Shown here in pieces: positions 1-10,416 of a stretch of DNA of 64,000 nucleotides. The stretch lies in assembly GCA_028023455.1 (NCBI GenBank), contig JAQFVV010006203.1, positions 11,942,348-12,006,347 on the forward strand, read 5' to 3'. How positions within the stretch are numbered: the first letter of the stretch is position 1; every line of letters starts with the position of its first letter. Origin of the DNA: Epiperipatus broadwayi (lineage: Eukaryota; Onychophora; Udeonychophora; Euonychophora; Peripatidae). The notes beneath the pieces are model-generated. The model ran no database searches. It was not told the DNA's origin and saw only the letters and a program-made list of their open reading frames with translations. A program made the translations under genes and the position numbers.

Positions 1-2022
1 TAAGATGAAAATGTTCTGTCTCAAAAAATTGTTTAATTTGAACACCTTTAGTTGGCATACCTCTGACATTCATGTAAAAACAAGAAAGGCCTACCATGTT
101 ACCCACAAAGACAATAAAAACAACACAAATAAGACAAAAGAGAGAAAAAGAAAGATGTCGATGATGATGATAATAATAATTATAATAATAATATTTTAAC
201 TAAAGAATTTATTTCCATATATATAATAAAAAACTAATAATGAATGATAATACTTAATTTTTAAAAAAGCAAAAAAAAAGAAGAAAACATTGTATTGGAG
301 GGGTGGGTGAAGACATTTTCATTATGTGGTGGGAGTTTATAAGAGGATGTGAGGTTTAGTTAAAAAGAAGGGAGACATTAAGTGGCTAGAAATAAATCTA
401 TAAAATGAAAACAGAAGCATGCACTGAAAAAATAGGAATGGTGAAAAAGATAACACACATCCAATGATTTCATAGATTTAAGACATATGTGACTGTAAGA
501 TTAACCATTGCATACAATATAATACTATAGTACTACTCAATGTCAAAATCAAACCACCCAAGTTATGCCATGCCTAAAAGTTTGAACTCATGACCAATTT
601 TTAAGGCTATTACAAACTTGTAAAAAATGTCTTCATCACCTGCCATTACTTATGAACTGATGGAGTTGTATTTTTTATTGTTGTTGTTTAACCAAGAGAA
701 ATAACGAATAAGAGCAGGAATAATTCTTAGGAAAATAAAACTGCATTTCATTTTTAATCTTTTTTTTTTTAAAAAAAAAAAAAGATAAAGGTAATATTAT
801 ACTATTATAACCCTAAGGTACACATAATTTTATGGCAGATTTGTATATAAATTTTTAATGGTAGAAGATCTTATTAATTGTATATGTTTTTGATTTTTAA
901 TATATTTGTATTATATTGAATAGTTAATAATATGAGTTGATTAACTTATTATAAGAGCTTTTATTATTTGACGATATTGAGGTAAACAGATCTTGAGATT
1001 AACATTTTTTAACAGTCAATTGCTTTTAATGATATTTTGCTTATATTCATATTTGTTCTTGACTTCTTAGAGTTAGATGCATTCATTTGTTTGTGTATGT
1101 GTGCTTTAAATAAAATATAAGTTATTAAAGTTTATTTGTACTGTGCCTGTTCATATAAAATAATTCATTCTATCTTTAGAGAAGTAAACTCACAAGCTGA
1201 ATCGTTATCTGGCATGTTGTTTGTAGAATTCTAAGGGTAATTGGATAGTATTACATTCAGAATATTTTTTCTATAGGAAAGTGGCTTCCACTTACATATT
1301 AACTAACCTGTACATGTATGGATATAAAGTATGATTGAATACCAATAAAAATAGATAGAAACAAAACTATATTTGGGGATGAGAAAGTACTAGATAGTCT
1401 ATCTGATATAAGTGTTGGATATGATCACAACATTTGAGGACTGAATTTATTCAAATTCGAATTCCCCATTACACAATTTGGTGCTAACAATGTGAGACCT
1501 AATTTAGAGTAAAAATTTTTGTGAGGAGAGTGAATAATTATTGCCAAACAAGGCAGGCTCAGGGAGAAGTGTGTGTAATAAATAAATAATAATATTTACA
1601 GTATGATATCATTATCAATAATTAAGGTAAATGTGAAATAATGTTTGATAAACTGGCATAGAGATTAAACAAAAGAAATGAATCCTAGAATGAAATGCCT
1701 TATATGATATTCAGGTGTTCAACAATATCAGAGAAAATATATATTTCAGGGTTTGTTAGATCATTATCTAATAAAATCCCTGTAAAATTAAAAATTTAAA
1801 AATGTGAAATATTTTATAAAGTGTAGTTTGACAAAATTAAAGATGATTAAATTGAAATAAAGTGTAATTATTATTATGGAGACTAGAAGGACAAATAAGA
1901 ATACAGAAAAATACTGTGAGATAATATAATGTACACATAACAAGAGAAATTTTGACTACATTGAAAGAAAGCAGATAGTAAAAGCAAAAAAAGAGGTGTA
2001 TAAAAGATTTAGAAAATTTAGT
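1..2022. other. AT-rich DNA without a recognised gene
   Basis: No coding region, RNA gene or clear mobile element could be supported here. Simple-sequence tracts are visible: a GAT/AAT-rich stretch near 155-196 and adjoining poly-T and poly-A runs near 763-784. If P450 gene A starts upstream of the window, this is part of its first intron. A short open frame at the very start is low-complexity Lys/Ile and looks spurious. Confidence 0.5.
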
Positions 2023-2645
2023 GCTGATTTAGTATGTGCTCACAGCCATTTCCAATTATAAGAACTGCCCAAAATCTATGCTGACACATCCAACAAATAA
2101 ATGCCATCGATCAATCTATACGTTGTTGCGATTTGACCATTCGTTACAAAATCACCACTTTCATAAAAAAAACAACCCAAAAACCCAATTTTCATAGTTA
2201 TAAGAAATTAAATCATGTGATTAAAATATTAAAACACAAAATTCACCATTTTCATAACAATCCGACCATTCATTACAAAATCACTATTAGCATCAAAAAA
2301 ACTCTCAAAATGTAATTTAAGTTTGCTAGTTTATTAAACCATTTACTCATGATACATCATCCTTTAAAAAAATCAAATATAAGTTTACTAGTTTATTAAA
2401 CCAAAATGTAATCATGTGATTAAAAAAGTAAAATGCAATTTTGCAAATATTTGAAATTAAATTTAAGCGAGAATTATATTTTCATCCAGTTATACATATG
2501 AACACCACATGACAAATGGATTTCAGTTTTTTTTTTATGAAAATAGCCATTTTGATTGACGTCATTTATCAGTTGGATGTGTCAGTGTGTTTTTGGATGG
2601 TTCTTGTAATTCAAAATGGCGGCTGTGAGCACATACTAAATCAGC
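2023..2645. mobile_element. Non-autonomous DNA transposon with ~90-bp TIRs (family 1, long copy)
   Basis: The left end GCTGATTTAGTATGTGCTC is repeated in inverted orientation at the right end, and the similarity continues for about 90 bp on each side with indels. The interior has duplicated blocks: a GACCATTC..TTACAAAATCAC motif near 2137 and 2264, and a GTTTRCTAGTTTATTAAACC motif near 2321 and 2382. It has no transposase. A shorter relative with the same TIR style lies at 40199-40382. The superfamily is not clear because no convincing target duplication was seen. Confidence 0.7.
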
Positions 2646-3281
2646 AACTATATTACATTTTTTTAGTATTATTATTCACATAGGGTGATTTTGATTTTCA
2701 AATATTTTTACACAATTTAATTGCAGTTTTTTATAATAATTTTTTGAAGTGAGAGTTATGTAAATTATTTTATGTTTATTATCTGATTTTATTTACCAAA
2801 GGTGCTATTTTCTCTCAGAGATATAAAAAGTTGTCAAGAAATATGAATCAAATTTGCACTTTCATCTTATTATCTACACTTTTAATACACCACATCTGAC
2901 AATAGAAAAAAATAATGTTAATTGGTTATACAACACATCTCACCCAATCAGATCTTTTAAGTTAGTTCATGCCAACAGATTTCATGGATTTATATATGTA
3001 AACATTAAAGTACAATCAGAATATTTCCCTGTATTAACATGGTTGAGGCAAATATTATTATTATTACTGCATATGACTTCAGTTTGCATCACTAGTGTTA
3101 ATGGGTTGGTGCCTGTTTTCTTCTGAAGCTGAAATTCATTTATATATTCCCAGATGATTTGCCATAGATGATCCTAGAATTGTAAATAAAGAAAGACTGC
3201 TCCTATCAATATATATAAATCAAAACACCAACTTCTTTTTAAATCTTGTTTTTATATGACTATTATAAAAAAAAAAATATA
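2646..3281. other. No recognised feature
   Basis: AT-rich spacer between two TIR elements. An open frame of about 90 codons at 2854-3126 has no recognisable motif and codon use like the surrounding non-coding DNA, so it is not called as a gene. Confidence 0.5.
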
Positions 3282-3428
3282 GGTAATTACATATTAGTCT
3301 TGTGACACAGCATGTATTAGATCTGTTGCACCTTTTTACATCCACTATAAATGTGTAACATTGTCATTAGGTCAAATAAATCCAAGTAAATCTGATCTCG
3401 TATAAAAATGTGTTTTTATCTGCGATCT

Positions 3429-3660
3429 CCGATCTGGTAACAAAGTATTTTTTTGTTCCAAAACCATTTTTTTGCTCAATTTTTGTTTAACATTTTATTC
3501 TGACAACAACTTGATTTCAATTGCATTGTGTGTTTTTTTTTTTCACGTTTTTTTATCCGATCTGGTAAAAAAAACAATTTTTTTTTCAAAAACCATCTTT
3601 TGCCCAGTTTTTGGTCAAGATTTTATTCTCATAACATCATAATTTCAATTGCATTCCATT
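3429..3660. repeat. Tandem duplication, ~128-bp unit, two copies
   Basis: Two imperfect direct copies begin with CCGATCTGGTAA at 3429 and 3557. They continue through a T-rich block, CCAAAAACCAT-like and TTTTATTCT motifs, and end in a shared ATTTCAATTGCATT motif. They lie inside the candidate TIR element. Confidence 0.7.
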
Positions 3661-4149
3661 TTTACTTCATAATTATTGTCCATTTTCAATTTTAATGTTG
3701 CTTTATTCATTTGATTTTAAGTGAGTAAATAACTGTACTTTCCCAAAACATCGAAAGACTTAGAGGTTCAGCAAAATGGCATAATAAGCAACAGCAATGA
3801 ACTTCACGGCATCACCTGAATTGATATTTGGCCAAATTCATTTGCGTAATGAACGAAATAAAAAGTAATTGTCTGCCAACATGAATTATTAATAAAAGGT
3901 TTATATTTTTTTATTTTGTGAAAAAAAAAATTGTTTGTTTTTATTTTTGTTAAAAAATAAATTTATTTATTATCGTTTCTTTGACCAAATCCCATTGCAG
4001 GCGATATATTGCACAATCGCGTGGTCATTTTGGAGAGAAAAAGTGAAATTTTTTTACTTGAAAGCACCATTTTCTTTCGAATATTTGATCCATTTATAAT
4101 AAATGTAAACGACCACTTCCATTTATTCTTTGTTATATATTGCACAGTA

Positions 4150-5225
4150 AGTAATGTATGTGTATATTTTATGTTTTTTTAAATAATATTATAGGCAATT
4201 TTTGTAATTTAGAGATTTTATTGGGCAAATTCATATCTTAAGTATTATTATAAATTTTATACTTTTTTGTGTAAATATCATATATATTTCAAGTAAATGT
4301 ATACATTTTATGCTTTTTTTAAATAATATTTTAGGCAACTTTTGTAATTTAGTGATTTTATGGTCAAATGCATATCTTTAGTATTATTATAAATGTCTAC
4401 TCCACACTATATTTTAAATTTTTTGTTGTGAAAGTCGAATATATTTTTGTGAGGCAAAATAACATTTGCAACTTTTTGTATAATCGTGTCTCATATTGAT
4501 TGCTTAAAAATTTACTGTTTATTTGTTATTTTTTGGTCAAATTTTATATGTGTAGTACTGTTATTAATTTATATTCTGCACCATATTTTATATTTTTTCT
4601 GTAAAAGTCGTATATATTGCTGTATGGTAAAATAACGACTTGTTATTGTATAATTGCATCTCGCTATTAGCTGCTGTTAAAAATGTAATTTTAAAGATTG
4701 GGTTTTTTTTTGGTAAATTACACTCCAAATTGTTTATATTTTTTGTGTGAAAGTAGTGTTTTGTCATAATGTCATCTGTAATTTTTTTTTTTTACTGAAA
4801 TTCATATCTTTAGTATCATTATAAATTGTATACTTTTTCTTGTAATATGTTCCTGGTAAAATACGCTTCAAAATTATTGAAATTTGCCAATTTTATGGAT
4901 TTTGCTTAATGACGTCTCATATTAATTGCTTAAAATTTATTTATAGTTTGTAATTTGTCCATTAAAACTAGTAGTAGATTTTATACTTTTTCATCTAAAC
5001 TTCCTATATATTTATTGAAAATGCCACATGTTTTTTTTTGATTCCTTTTTTAATTATATATCAGGGAATTGGTTAAAAATTATCCCCATTAATATATATT
5101 AAATGTATATTTCTTCTGTGAAAGACATATATGTTTTTGGTAAAGTATGCTCCAAAATTGTTGAAATTTACTGATTTTATGGCGTTTTGGTTAATGGCAT
5201 TTCATATTAATTGCTTAAAAATTAT
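4150..5225. repeat. Degenerate AT-rich tandem repeats
   Basis: Several phrases recur in the same order over about 1 kb: AAATAATATTWTAGGCAA, CATATCTTWAGTATTATTATAAAT, GTGAAAGTCG-like and CATATTRATTGCTTAAAA. This suggests an old tandem array with a unit of roughly 150-250 bp. The copies are too diverged to fix a period by eye. The array fills the interior of the candidate TIR element. Confidence 0.5.
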
Positions 5226-5951
5226 TTATAGAGTGTATTAGTCATGTGATGCAGAGTACGTATTAGACATGCTGCACCTATTCACATATTGTATTCAACC
5301 TGCCAATAAGTTTGTAAATCTTTGAGAAAATATAAAAGATCTATATACATGTTATTTTTGCAAATTTTTGTGAAAATGTTATGTATAAGATCTGTGTACA
5401 TGTTATTTTGGTCAGATTACAAGATTACAATGTTATCAGTGGATTGATAATGATACATATGTCAATGGGTGCAGCATGTCTAATACATGCTCCATGTCAC
5501 AGGATTAATATGTAAGTACCAAAATACAAATATACACCAACGTTTTAACTATTTTACAATTTATCAAGGAAACTGAAAAATAAAAATACAAATACACCTG
5601 GGTCTCCTTTTATATGGTAGATAGGTTCCTCAGAAACTGTGCACAAAAGAAACCACACAAAAATAGATTTAACTTACCTTAAAAAATGGGGACGCATACT
5701 GTTATTTTAAAAAATCACATAAAAGCAAAGCAACCATGTAAAATTACTTTAAAATTCACATAAAAAAATAAAGAAATAAAATATGACTAATAAAAAATTT
5801 CAAATTTAAAAAAAATTGATACAAGACAAACTTTTTTTACTTTTTTTTTATTAACTACAGTATTTAATTTTATTCAAAACAAAATATTTTTATGTGTATT
5901 TTATAATATTTTACATTTTTTCATACATGTACAGTATTTTAATCATTATCA

Positions 5952-6143
5952 CTATTTGACGATATGCAGGTTGATTTGTGAACTGATAACATCAGATTTG
6001 TCACAAGAGGAAATACAACTAGAGCCAACTTCATTTTTTTTAATTGCTCTTATAGTGGATTCACCCAAACTAAAATGTTTTCCAATCACTGTTGATCTTT
6101 CCCATTTCGCTAACCAATCTAAAATTGAAATTTTTGTTTCCAA
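5952..6143 (-). pseudogene. Fragment of a Tigger-like transposase (CENP-B-type HTH)
   Basis: The minus-strand frame contains ILDWLAKWERSTVIGKHFSL followed by GESTIRAIKKNE. This is the helix-turn-helix wording of Tigger/pogo transposases, in which a GESTVRAIKKNE-like recognition helix follows a spaced first helix. The expected upstream basic stretch continues in another frame (6144-6200), which points to a frameshift. Only the N-terminal ~60 residues of a protein normally over 400 residues long can be read. It would have bound transposon ends in the nucleus. Confidence 0.65.
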
Positions 6144-6249
6144 AAAATTTTATTTTCTTGGATGTTTTTGCTTCTCCATTAGGGTAAACTAAAATTTTAA
6201 AATAAAAATAAAAACTTAGACTTATGATAATAAAAAGACACCTACTCAC

Positions 6250-6448
6250 CACTGCTGGGCAAAATTTAATTAAAACTAACAATTAGAAATTCAATTCTTA
6301 TTTTTGTCTTTAATTTTTTAATTTTCAATTCCATTTAAAAATCAAATTTGATTGTTTCACATCACATTGTGTAATTTTTAAATTGTTAATTATACTTAAA
6401 AATCAGATTTTAATTTTTAATTGTCAAATTTAATTGTGCCCATCACTG
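6250..6448. mobile_element. hAT-type MITE with 8-bp target duplication
   Basis: The terminal inverted repeats begin CACTGCTGGGCA on the left and CAGTGATGGGCA on the right (complement), close to the hAT consensus. The element is flanked by CTACTCAC (6242-6249) and TTACTCAC (6449-6456), a 7-of-8 match, as expected for the 8-bp duplication made by hAT transposases. The ~200-bp interior is AT-rich and non-coding. It lies inside the Tigger-like element and is therefore younger. Confidence 0.75.
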
Positions 6449-6722
6449 TTACTCACCTTTTAAAAATAAATTTGCTGACACTAAATGATTAATTGATTAC
6501 TACTCTTTTTTTAAAACGCAAAAATAGAATGTGGTTTAAAATGCAAAAACAACAGTATGCATAGTATTGGCATCTATAACGTTAGAACTGATTTACATTA
6601 TAATCTTGTAAAATTTAATGTGTGTATATAAAATTGGGGAAATCCTGATTTTAAATGAATTATGAACTTCTTTATTGTGTAAAATCTATTATAGTACTAT
6701 TATAAAGCGCTGAAAATATTGA

Positions 6723-6842
6723 AATTATTAGATGGAAGTCGAACTCCGATAATTACTTTAAATATGACATGTGAGTGCGCGAAATTTATAATATTTAAAG
6801 TAATAGCGCATTATCGGAGCTCGACTTCTGATCTAATAATTT
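6723..6842. mobile_element. Hairpin MITE, ~120 bp
   Basis: Nearly the whole element is an inverted repeat. The left arm AATTATTAGATGGAAGTCGA, then CTCCGATAA and TTACTTTAAATAT, pairs with the right arm ending in TCGACTTCTGATCTAATAAT. Eight extra bases (GCGCATTA region) occur in the right arm only. There is no coding capacity. It lies between the Tigger-like coding remnant and the right end of that element. Confidence 0.7.
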
Positions 6843-7249
6843 TTATCTCATAAAAGAAATCAGCATACAAAGATATTAAAAAGAAACATGAATTGCATAA
6901 CTTCAAAAATCGCATTAAAAAAATTTGCATAAAATGAAAGCCCGGTGTATATAAATATCAAATATTCCAAATAATTAAAAAAAACAAAACACTAAAAAAT
7001 ACTCTTTACCTCAAAGTCTTTCTATTACAACAAACTCAAAACTTTATCACAATTTTTTTATATTTATATACTTTATCTAAAAATACCCCCCCCCCCCAAT
7101 GAAACAACCCATTTAATTAACAAATCTATTATTTTCCCTTTTCTCCTATTAATACTATAAAAAGTTGAAATAATTAACATTTATTTCTTAGTTTTATGAA
7201 CATTTATATATACTTAAAATATATTTATATATTTTTTATGTTTTTTTAG

Positions 7250-7765
7250 GTTTAGTGTTTTCAGAAGGAGATTTGTGGAAAGAGCAAAGAAGATTTGCTT
7301 TAACAACATTAAGGGATTTTGGTTTTGGAAAAGCAAGTTTAGAAGAAAGAATAATTCATGAGGCAAACTATATGATTAATGAAATGAGTGAAAAAAAAGG
7401 TCTCCCTTTTGATCCACAGACGTTACTATGTAAGTCAGTTAGCAATGTTATTTTATCTTTAACTTGTAATAAAAGAATGGAATACGATAATCAAACGTAC
7501 GAAAATTTGTTAAGAAAAATCGATAGTCTTGTAGATTTTTTCAAAATGACTAATCCAGTAAATTTCTGCCCTCTGCTGCGATTCTTTTTGAAAAGTTGGA
7601 AAATATTTGCTCAAAATGTAACTGATATTAGACAATTTCTTCTTGATATTATTGCCGATCACGAAAAGTCATATGACGCCAATAATAAAAGAGATTACAT
7701 AGATGTTTTCTTAGATAAAATGCATAATGATAAAAATAAAAATGTCAAGGATTCTACTTTTAATC
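7250..7765 (+). CDS. Cytochrome P450 gene A, exon 2 (CYP2 clan)
   Basis: This 516-nt internal exon encodes 172 residues of a microsomal-type cytochrome P450, a haem-thiolate monooxygenase of the endoplasmic reticulum. The acceptor is TTTTTTTAG before 7250 and the donor is GTAAGT from 7766; both junctions are phase 1. The frame starts with GLVFSEGDLW and has the C-helix WxxxR motif as WKEQR, the arginine of which contacts a haem propionate in the family. It then has GFGKASLEER, typical of CYP2-clan proteins. It corresponds to helices C to about G. Exon 1 must lie upstream of position 1, because no PPGP-type N-terminal exon is seen in 1-7249. Substrate unknown. Confidence 0.93.
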
Positions 7766-9140
7766 GTAAGTATACTAAAATATAATATTACTTTGCACTT
7801 AAATTTTATTATTTTTATATAAATTTTATTATTTTTCAAAGTTCATGAATACAATTTTTATTTTTTACCGCACCCCCTCTTTTATTTTCTGTTTTTTCTT
7901 CGTGTCTTTCTCTTTCTTTCTCTCTCTCTCTATATATAAGTGTGTATATACAAATTAATATGATTCTCATTTATTACAGTTAATTTAATGCAGTTACAGA
8001 TATAGAATATATTTATAATTTTGGATTTGTAATGACTTATTTCTGCAAAATTGAAAATAAGACATGGACAATAAAAGAGACTACGTATTAATTCTGTCAT
8101 GCACAGCATAGTTTAATATTACCGACTAGCTGTTACTATTTAAAATCGCCTTATGTGTAAAACATCTTAAAATTTTAAATATAAAGCAGATCGCACGTAA
8201 AATTATATGTGAACTTTTAACTACAATATCAATATCATGAACAAGGAGGTGTTTAGCATATCATTCAGTTTAGGTTATAATTAAAACATATATGCAGTAA
8301 AAGACATTAATAATTATTTTATATACCAATCAAAATTATTCAAAATATGTTAATAAATATTTAAAAATGAGTTTTAATCAACTTTTTCGTATTAAAAAAA
8401 GTAGGTGGTTATTTGTTTTAAAATTTATATATATTTATTTATATTTCAAAAATAAATTAAAAAATAATAATTTTTTGTTAACAAGTAATTTGCCCAAAGT
8501 GGTATTTTTATTCAGAAGACTATAAAATTAATTTAAATAAAAGTTGAAAAGATATTTTATTGCTTAATGCTATTTTACTATAAGAAAATTTAAAGACAAT
8601 GTTGAATAAAAGAATATTGTAGATAAAAATGTAAATAAAATATATCTTAAATTGTATTTTTTTTACTTAAGCAATTTAATAATTTATAACTACTTGAATC
8701 CAGGTGAAACATTCAAGCATATTTTACTGAAAATAGCATCGCTTTTAATAAATTAGACTATAATATAGTTAATTAAGATTGGCAATAAAATTATATTATT
8801 TTGTTTTTGTATTTTTTTTTAAAGGTAAAGCAGCCTTTAAATAGAAAGTGAACAAAGACTTTCTCAATAATTCTTCAAAAAAAAAAAGTGATAAAAATAT
8901 AATTATTCTTTAGACTAGCCATCTGCTAATAGTATCTTCATGCAAAGAATAGAATTCTATTTAGTAATTAATAACTTAATGGCCAGCTATTTTGTGTATG
9001 GATAAAATATTCTAAATAAAATCCTAAACTTAGTTCCAATTTCAATAGAATTCAAAGTTGTTTTTTTTATTTGAATTTATGATCTATGCTAAATGGTAAA
9101 TGCATATTATACCATTTTCAACCTTCTTATACACTTACCC
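7766..9140. other. Start of P450 intron 2, no other feature
   Basis: Intronic AT-rich DNA. A short CT-rich tract (about 7895-7930) and poly-A/T runs are visible. Nothing else could be supported. Confidence 0.6.
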
Positions 9141-9200
9141 ATACGAAAACTTTACTCTTACAGTTTTGACTGTCTTGAAGTCATCATCAGAGCTGCAATA
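9141..9200 (-). ncRNA. Hammerhead-ribozyme-like motif (isolated)
   Basis: On the minus strand, CTGATGA is followed by a perfect 5-bp stem TGACT/AGTCA with a 7-nt loop, and then an AAAAC run. That is the order CUGANGA, stem II, GAAA of a hammerhead, with G12 changed to A. A short stem III (ACU/AGU) then leads to a GUU triplet, an acceptable NUH site. Similar phrases are common in terminal repeats of Penelope-like elements, so this is probably the end of a decayed copy. The change at G12 predicts little or no cleavage. Confidence 0.4.
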
Positions 9201-10307
9201 TCCAAATATATAATCATACATATAATACATTATATTTATATACATAATCAATAACATACATCTTAACCTAAGCATTATAAATAATCATTTTCCATTTCAT
9301 TATTCTTCTCTTAACTAATTTAATTTTTCATTTATATTATTTTATTATTAAATTATTTTAAATCTATGTATTATAATTTTAAAAAGCTCTACTATTTAAC
9401 CTATTAATTTATTATTATCATTACTTATATTTTCTTAATTATTTCTAAACTTTCTTTATTTTTATTATATATTTTTAACTATTACCTTTTTTTACATTAT
9501 AAATTAATTTTTTATATATATTATATTACTAAATACTTACATCTTTATAATTCTATTTCCAAAAACTAACATAAATTTTCAAAAATACTTGCTTGTCACT
9601 TCCCTCTACCACCATTTTCTTCAACTTTATTTTTTAAACCTTTTTATATTCAAACTATTATTATTAATAATAACTATAATAAAATTATTGTCTTTATCCT
9701 CAAATCCTTATTGTGGTTTTGTTTTATATTTTTAATCAATATTGCCCCTTTAATAAAGTTTTGGTGTAATAAATAGTATTGTTAAGTGTATAACAAGTTT
9801 GGAAATGGTATATTTAAATATAAAAATCAATACATAAGGAAAGGAGGAGGAAGAAGAAGATGGTAAACAGATATTCTAAACACCTACTTTATAAGAATTT
9901 TACTTTCTAGTATTAATAGGACTATGTATAATAAATACAGAGTTTTTATATTAGATGTAATTTCCATCTTGACAAATGAATAAACACTATTAATATATAC
10001 TTCAGCATCACTTCACTTTCTAGATTGTTTGGGCAATGCAAAATGACCTGGTGAACATATACATTAACTGTCTTAGATACATGTAGAAATGAACAAATCT
10101 AGTGAATTTGCAAACAATTAAAAATCCTATTATAATCCAGATATAAAAAGTGTATAGAAAAGTATAAAAAGTTGTTGTTTTTGAAATTAAAAATAAATAT
10201 CTCTGTTTAGTGTAAAGCCTATATATTGGTGTTTTTCTGTTTAAATTTCAGAGAAGTTTAAAGATCAAAAGTTATTGCTTAATCTTGCAGTTAAAATAAT
10301 AGTAGAA
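9201..10307. other. Intronic DNA, no recognised feature
   Basis: Very AT-rich. On the minus strand the region next to the hammerhead-like motif may be the remainder of a Penelope-like end, but no protein similarity was seen. Confidence 0.5.
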
Positions 10308-10416
10308 TGTCAAGCATTGTTAGCCGAGATGTCATCGCAGCCACTTGGAAGCAAGTAGTTTGTTGCAGACGGTTGTGGATTCGCGTCCTGGCTGATGCTA
10401 TGACATATGAAAAAAT
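10308..10416 (+). mobile_element. tRNA-derived SINE, copy 1
   Basis: The element begins TGTCAAGCATTG and is tRNA-like throughout. It has an A-box-like TTAGCCGAGATGTC, a variable-arm-like middle with AAGCAAGTAG, a B-box-like GTGGATTCGCGTCC, and a 3' end CTGATGC that could pair with GCATTG at the start. The tail is TATGACATATG followed by A-rich AATAATAAT. Two further copies of the same family lie on the minus strand at 30561-30660 and 53388-53493. It is about 100 bp, with no LINE-like 3' module seen. Confidence 0.75.

Larger units (their letters stand above)
3282..5520. mobile_element. Candidate 2.2-kb TIR element with an extra internal end
   Basis: The left end (GGTAATTACATATTAGTC, then a GTATTAGAYNTGYTGCACC block) recurs inverted at the right end near 5460-5520. 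A third copy of the same end, in left orientation, sits at about 5230-5290. So either a full 2.2-kb element has an internal end, or a ~290-bp derivative (5230-5520) sits at the right end of a larger one. No transposase was recognised inside. The interior is made of degenerate tandem repeats. Confidence 0.55.
5595..6947 (-). mobile_element. Decayed pogo/Tigger-like DNA transposon
   Basis: The ends are imperfect inverted repeats: CACCTGGGTCTCCTTTTAT on the left, and the complement of a CACCGGGCTTTCATTTTAT end on the right. Both are flanked by TA (5593-5594 and 6948-6949), the target duplication expected for Tc1/mariner/pogo elements. On the minus strand a helix-turn-helix of Tigger type is readable. 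Two younger insertions sit inside: a hAT-type MITE (6250-6448) and a hairpin MITE (6723-6842). Family knowledge: pogo/Tigger transposases start with a CENP-B-like DNA-binding domain. The catalytic DDE/D domain is not recognisable, so the copy is non-functional. Confidence 0.7.

Noticed and set aside
5-199. Open frame of 64 codons at the left edge
   Set aside because: Lys/Ile low-complexity translation of a GAT/AAT-rich tract with no domain.
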